From the NCBI GenBank assembly GCA_038206985.1, contig JBBRAH010000042.1, positions 1 through 25,130 of the forward strand: 25,130 nucleotides of DNA. The letters run 5' to 3'. The notes beneath the pieces were generated by a model that ran no database searches, was not told where the DNA came from, and saw nothing but the letters and a program-made list of their open reading frames with translations. Positions 23,016-25,130 of this stretch are shown in pieces; position 1 is the stretch's first letter, and each line of letters opens with the position of its first letter. The stretch comes from CAXMST01 sp038206985 (GTDB lineage Bacteria > Actinomycetota > Thermoleophilia > Solirubrobacterales > 70-9). The position numbers and the translations under genes are program-made.

Positions 23016-24092
23016 CTAGGTGACTTCGGTGCCGACCCGTTCGCCGAGTTCGACCAGGCTGGGCCACTCCCAGCTCGGGCTGCTGGGACGGCGCACCATG
23101 TCCGGGTCACCGGTGGGAAGACCGCGCAGTGCCGCAGCGATCCCGGGCTCACGTAGCTGCTCCGCAACCGTCTCCCGCGCGACCTGGATCACCTCGTTGC
23201 GGTTGCTGCCGGCCATCAGGTTGATGCCCATCGTGTCGAGATCGCGGCCGGTCGGCTGGATCAGCACCACCTCGGTGCCCGCTTCGCGCAACCTCTGAGC
23301 CTCGCGGCCCAGACGGCGCCCCGCCTCGCGGTTGGTGATCAACCGGATCGCGTTCAGGGGATTGGCGGCGCCGATCGGGTGCAGGGTGGAGGTGGGGTTG
23401 AGGCAGATGACGAGGTCGAGGCCGGCGTCGCGGACCACGTCGAGGTTGGACGTGGACCAGATGCCGCCATCCACGTAACGGCGCCCCGCGATCTTCACCG
23501 GCTGATAGAAGCCCGGAATCGCGCATGAGGCGGCGACCGCGTCCTCGAGCTTTGCGCGTGGGGCGCCGCTGCGCCCGAAGGAGACGCGGCGGCCATTGGC
23601 GTAGTCGCAGGCGACGACCCAGTGATTGGGGTGTCTGGTCCAGGCTCCGGGCACGGAGCGGCGGACGATGTCGCGCAGCGGGTCGCTGGAGATCACGCCC
23701 CGGGGCAGCCAGCCCGAGAGTACGCCCGCCGGGGTATGGCGATGCGGGCGGATCAGGCTGCGGGCGACCAGCGGCAGGGAGCCGGGGAAGAGGGGAAAGG
23801 CGCCCCGGGCCGGCTTGAAGATCGCGCCGCCGGAGCGATCCGCGTCTGCGGCGAACTCTCCGCGCGCGTCCTCCATGCCTTCGAAGGTCTCGCCCTCGGA
23901 GTGCGCGACCATGAACCAGGGCGGTAGGCCGGCAGCGATCAGCGAGGCGATCATCGAGCCCGCCGAGGTGCCAACCAGGTGGCTGGCCGAGGCGGGGTCC
24001 CAGCCCGTCTCGTTGGCGAGCGCGTCGAGCCCGCCGGTCAGCCAGGCGCCACCCTGCACGCCGCCTGCTCCGAGTACGAGTCCGACCTTCAT
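23016..24092 (-). CDS. Patatin-like phospholipase/acyl hydrolase
   Basis: 358-residue member of the patatin family, which uses a Ser-Asp dyad to hydrolyse acyl lipids. The oxyanion loop is LVLGAGGVQGGAWLTG, the nucleophile S43 is in VGTSAGSM, and the catalytic D208 is in YVDGGIWS. DAVAASCAIPGFYQPV just before it is also typical. No signal peptide or membrane anchor is seen, so it should be cytoplasmic or peripherally attached. The start ATG is directly before the conserved glycine-rich strand. It converges on the hydrolase gene with 14 bases between stops and is followed upstream by the GroES-like gene, 54 bases away on the same strand. Physiological lipid unknown. Confidence 0.9.
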   Translation of the reverse strand: MKVGLVLGAGGVQGGAWLTGGLDALANETGWDPASASHLVGTSAGSMIASLIAAGLPPWFMVAHSEGETFEGMEDARGEFAADADRSGGAIFKPARGAFPLFPGSLPLVARSLIRPHRHTPAGVLSGWLPRGVISSDPLRDIVRRSVPGAWTRHPNHWVVACDYANGRRVSFGRSGAPRAKLEDAVAASCAIPGFYQPVKIAGRRYVDGGIWSTSNLDVVRDAGLDLVICLNPTSTLHPIGAANPLNAIRLITNREAGRRLGREAQRLREAGTEVVLIQPTGRDLDTMGINLMAGSNRNEVIQVARETVAEQLREPGIAAALRGLPTGDPDMVRRPSSPSWEWPSLVELGERVGTEVT

Positions 24093-24146
24093 GGGCGCGG
24101 GATCATCCCAGGCCCAGCCATCGAAGGGCCGACGAGTTCACAGAAG

Positions 24147-24536
24147 TCAGACCTCGACCGAGCCGGACTCGCGACCGCAGACAGGGCAAGCGTCACCGGG
24201 CGTCAACTCACGCTCGCTGCAGAACGGGCACTTCTCTATCCGCTCGAGCACGCCGAGCAGCTCGCCGACGCGACAGACCAGCAGGCGTTCCTCGTCCACA
24301 TCGACCCAGGAGCCGGCGGAGGAGGGAAAGACCACGTGGTCACCCGCCAGCACCGGCATCTTGACGCCAGCCTGATTCCACCAGTCGAGCCCCGGCCCGA
24401 CCGCAAGAACGATCCCGTGCTGGGGCGGATCTTCGCGCGAGCCCTCTGGCACGACGAGCCCTGAGGTCCGCACCCGGTCGGGCTCCAGCTCCTTGATGAT
24501 CACGCGGTCGAACAAGGGTCGCAGCAGGTTGCGCAT
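24147..24536 (-). CDS. GroES-like (Cpn10) protein with C-terminal zinc ribbon
   Basis: 129-residue protein. Residues 7-97 match the co-chaperonin GroES fold: LFDRVIIKELEPD, a mobile-loop-like TSGLVVPEGSREDPP, GIVLAVGPG, VLAGDHVVFP and ERLLVCRVGELLGVLE. Residues 103-120 add CPFC and CPVC (C103, C106, C117, C120), a four-cysteine zinc ribbon that standard GroES, about 95-100 residues long, does not have. No groEL gene is adjacent. The ATG at 24536 (MRNLLRPLFD) is preferred over a TTG 24 bases upstream. It may be a specialised GroES paralogue or a protein that no longer works with GroEL; the sequence does not decide. Confidence 0.85.
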   Translation of the reverse strand: MRNLLRPLFDRVIIKELEPDRVRTSGLVVPEGSREDPPQHGIVLAVGPGLDWWNQAGVKMPVLAGDHVVFPSSAGSWVDVDEERLLVCRVGELLGVLERIEKCPFCSERELTPGDACPVCGRESGSVEV

Positions 24537-24542
24537 ACGTCG

Positions 24543-24548
24543 ATGGTA
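24543..24548 (-). promoter_or_regulatory. Candidate -10 box (TACCAT) for the GroES-like gene
   Basis: On the minus strand TACCAT ends six bases before the ATG at 24536. It fits the TANNNT pattern seen before other first genes here. It overlaps the first base of the broken endonuclease-like gene on the plus strand. Confidence 0.35.
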
Positions 24549-24879
24549 TGGGAAAGGCAATGAGCTTCTTGGCCGGCGACTACGCCCAACTACTCGGGCT
24601 CTACCTGGGAGATGGTCACATCTCCAAGGTGGGCAGGACCAAGAAGCTCCGCATCTTCCGCGACTCCAACTACCCGGTGATAGTGGCGGACACCCGAGCG
24701 CTGCTTACGCGTTCTCAAACCGGTCGCCCGGGGTCGCCGGGGTCTTCACCGACGCGTGTGACCCTGCGGGTCTGCATTACCGCTGCAACCTGAACGTCCG
24801 CAAGCAGCTCTGGGAGGTCCGGATCAACCGCCGCGATGCAGTCGCCGCCCTCAACCGGCACGTCGGCGTGGAAAAGTAG
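24548..24879 (+). pseudogene. Broken LAGLIDADG-type endonuclease-like gene
   Basis: The first part, read from ATG 24548, gives MSFLAGDYAQLLGLYLGDGH and LRIFRDSNYPVIVAD, the start of the stand-alone LAGLIDADG-like proteins common in actinobacteria. After about base 24690 this frame loses similarity and ends at 24793. The next frame over then reads YAFSNRSPGVAGVFTDACD, LWEVRINRRDAVAALNRHVG to a stop at 24879, which resembles the C-terminal end of the same family. The family is, from memory, around 200 residues; here only about 110 remain, so a central part is missing and the two ends are out of frame. This suggests a deletion remnant. A new short protein from either frame is less likely. Confidence 0.65.
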
Positions 24880-24889
24880 CTCAAGCCGC

Positions 24890-24895
24890 TACATT
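24890..24895 (+). promoter_or_regulatory. Weak candidate -10 box for tRNA-Leu
   Basis: TACATT ends 11 bases before the first base of tRNA-Leu, much the same spacing as the better candidate before tRNA-Glu. No -35 match is apparent, so this rests on position and AT content only. Confidence 0.25.
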
Positions 24896-24906
24896 TCACC
24901 TTCGCT

Positions 24907-24989
24907 GCGGCTGTGGCGGAACGGCAGACGCGATGCGTTCAGGTCGCATTGTCCGAAAGGACGTGGAGGTTCGACTCCTCTCAGCCGCA
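24907..24989 (+). tRNA. tRNA-Leu (anticodon CAG)
   Basis: The acceptor strands GCGGCTG (24907-24913) and CAGCCGC (24982-24988) pair fully, followed by discriminator A. The anticodon stem ATGCG/CGCAT encloses TTCAGGT with anticodon CAG at 24940-24942, decoding CTG. A long variable arm (TGTCCGAAAGGACG) marks a class II tRNA, and the T-arm is GGAGG-TTCGACT-CCTCT with one G-T pair. CCA is not encoded. Confidence 0.96.
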
Positions 24990-24996
24990 CTCGATC

Positions 24997-25020
24997 AGAG
25001 CCCCTCAAGGGGGCTCTTTT
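24997..25020 (+). terminator. Rho-independent terminator after tRNA-Leu
   Basis: AGAGCCCC (24997-25004), a five-base loop and GGGGCTCT (25010-25017) form an eight-pair stem that ends in a run of four T (25017-25020). It lies eight bases after tRNA-Leu and before the separate tRNA-Glu unit. Confidence 0.85.
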
Positions 25021-25035
25021 CGTGAGGCGATCCGT

Positions 25036-25044
25036 TGCTAAGAT
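25036..25044 (+). promoter_or_regulatory. Candidate extended -10 promoter for tRNA-Glu
   Basis: TGCTAAGAT contains the TG-n-TAAGAT form of an extended -10 box. It ends 12 bases before tRNA-Glu and directly follows the terminator of tRNA-Leu, so tRNA-Glu is likely transcribed from its own start. No good -35 box is seen, as is allowed for extended -10 promoters. Confidence 0.45.
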
Positions 25045-25056
25045 CGCCGACCCCGC

Positions 25057-25129
25057 GCCGCTATCGTCTAGGGGACTAGGACGCCGCCCTCTCACGGCGG
25101 AAACCGGGGTTCGAATCCCCGTAGCGGTA
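25057..25129 (+). tRNA. tRNA-Glu (anticodon CTC)
   Basis: 73 bases. The acceptor strands GCCGCTA (25057-25063) and TAGCGGT (25122-25128) pair with one terminal G-T, and A is the discriminator. The anticodon stem CCGCC/GGCGG encloses CTCTCAC with anticodon CTC at 25091-25093, decoding GAG. The T-arm CGGGG-TTCGAAT-CCCCG is perfect. CCA is not encoded and the gene is complete just before the window ends. Confidence 0.96.
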
Positions 25130-25130
25130 T

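Noticed and set aside
24876..24892. GTAGC...GCTAC hairpin after the broken endonuclease-like gene
   Set aside because: Only five base pairs and no T-tract, so not supported as a terminator.
1..25130. Search for CRISPR arrays, insertion sequences, phage genes, att repeats or riboswitches
   Set aside because: No regularly spaced repeats, transposase, integrase or capsid-type protein, no direct repeat of a tRNA end, and no recognisable riboswitch core (including a molybdenum-cofactor type before moeA or mobA, where the spacer is only 30 bases).

Overview
The window is GC-rich, almost wall-to-wall coding DNA with four-base start/stop overlaps, GTG/TTG starts and no insertion sequence, phage gene or CRISPR array. 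The codon use, the Arg/Ala/Glu-rich proteins, the secreted DUF5995-type protein and the actinobacterial style of enzyme families suggest a high-GC actinobacterium, possibly of the Thermoleophilia/Solirubrobacterales type. That placement is an inference from protein style and not from a marker gene.

Layout. (1) 2-4130, plus strand: carbohydrate operon with a transketolase cut by the window edge, a GH15 trehalase/glucoamylase-like enzyme and ribose-5-phosphate isomerase B. (2) 4395-14771: a molybdenum-cofactor and molybdoenzyme region. fdhD (minus) diverges from a plus-strand run of a heparinase II/III-like lipoprotein, a YdeI-like protein, a secreted DUF5995-like protein and an FdhF/YdeP-type molybdopterin oxidoreductase. 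mobA (minus) then diverges from a tightly overlapped moeA - moaD/moaE fusion - moaC - mog operon. FdhD and the Mo-cofactor enzymes plausibly serve the oxidoreductase in the same stretch. moaA and a MoeB/MoeZ-type activating enzyme are not in the window. (3) 14793-17477, minus strand: a metallophosphoesterase, a small four-helix membrane protein and a cyclopropane-fatty-acid-synthase-like methyltransferase. (4) 17519-23001, plus strand: a 1176-residue fusion of an aldehyde dehydrogenase with a long-chain-alcohol-oxidase-like GMC flavoprotein, then an SDR-family epimerase/dehydrogenase and an alpha/beta hydrolase. A patatin-like hydrolase converges from the other strand. Regions 3 and 4 together look like lipid or alcohol metabolism. 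(5) 24147-25129: a GroES-like protein with an added zinc ribbon, a broken LAGLIDADG-type endonuclease-like gene, tRNA-Leu(CAG), a terminator and tRNA-Glu(CTC).

The points most worth a second look are the ALDH-alcohol oxidase fusion, the MoaD-MoaE fusion with a shortened MoaE loop, the zinc-ribbon GroES homologue, the degraded endonuclease gene beside the tRNAs, and a recurring TANNNT hexamer 6-9 nt before the first codon of several transcription units, which suggests leaderless transcripts. No clearly new multi-gene system (defence island, CRISPR, biosynthetic cluster) could be supported.
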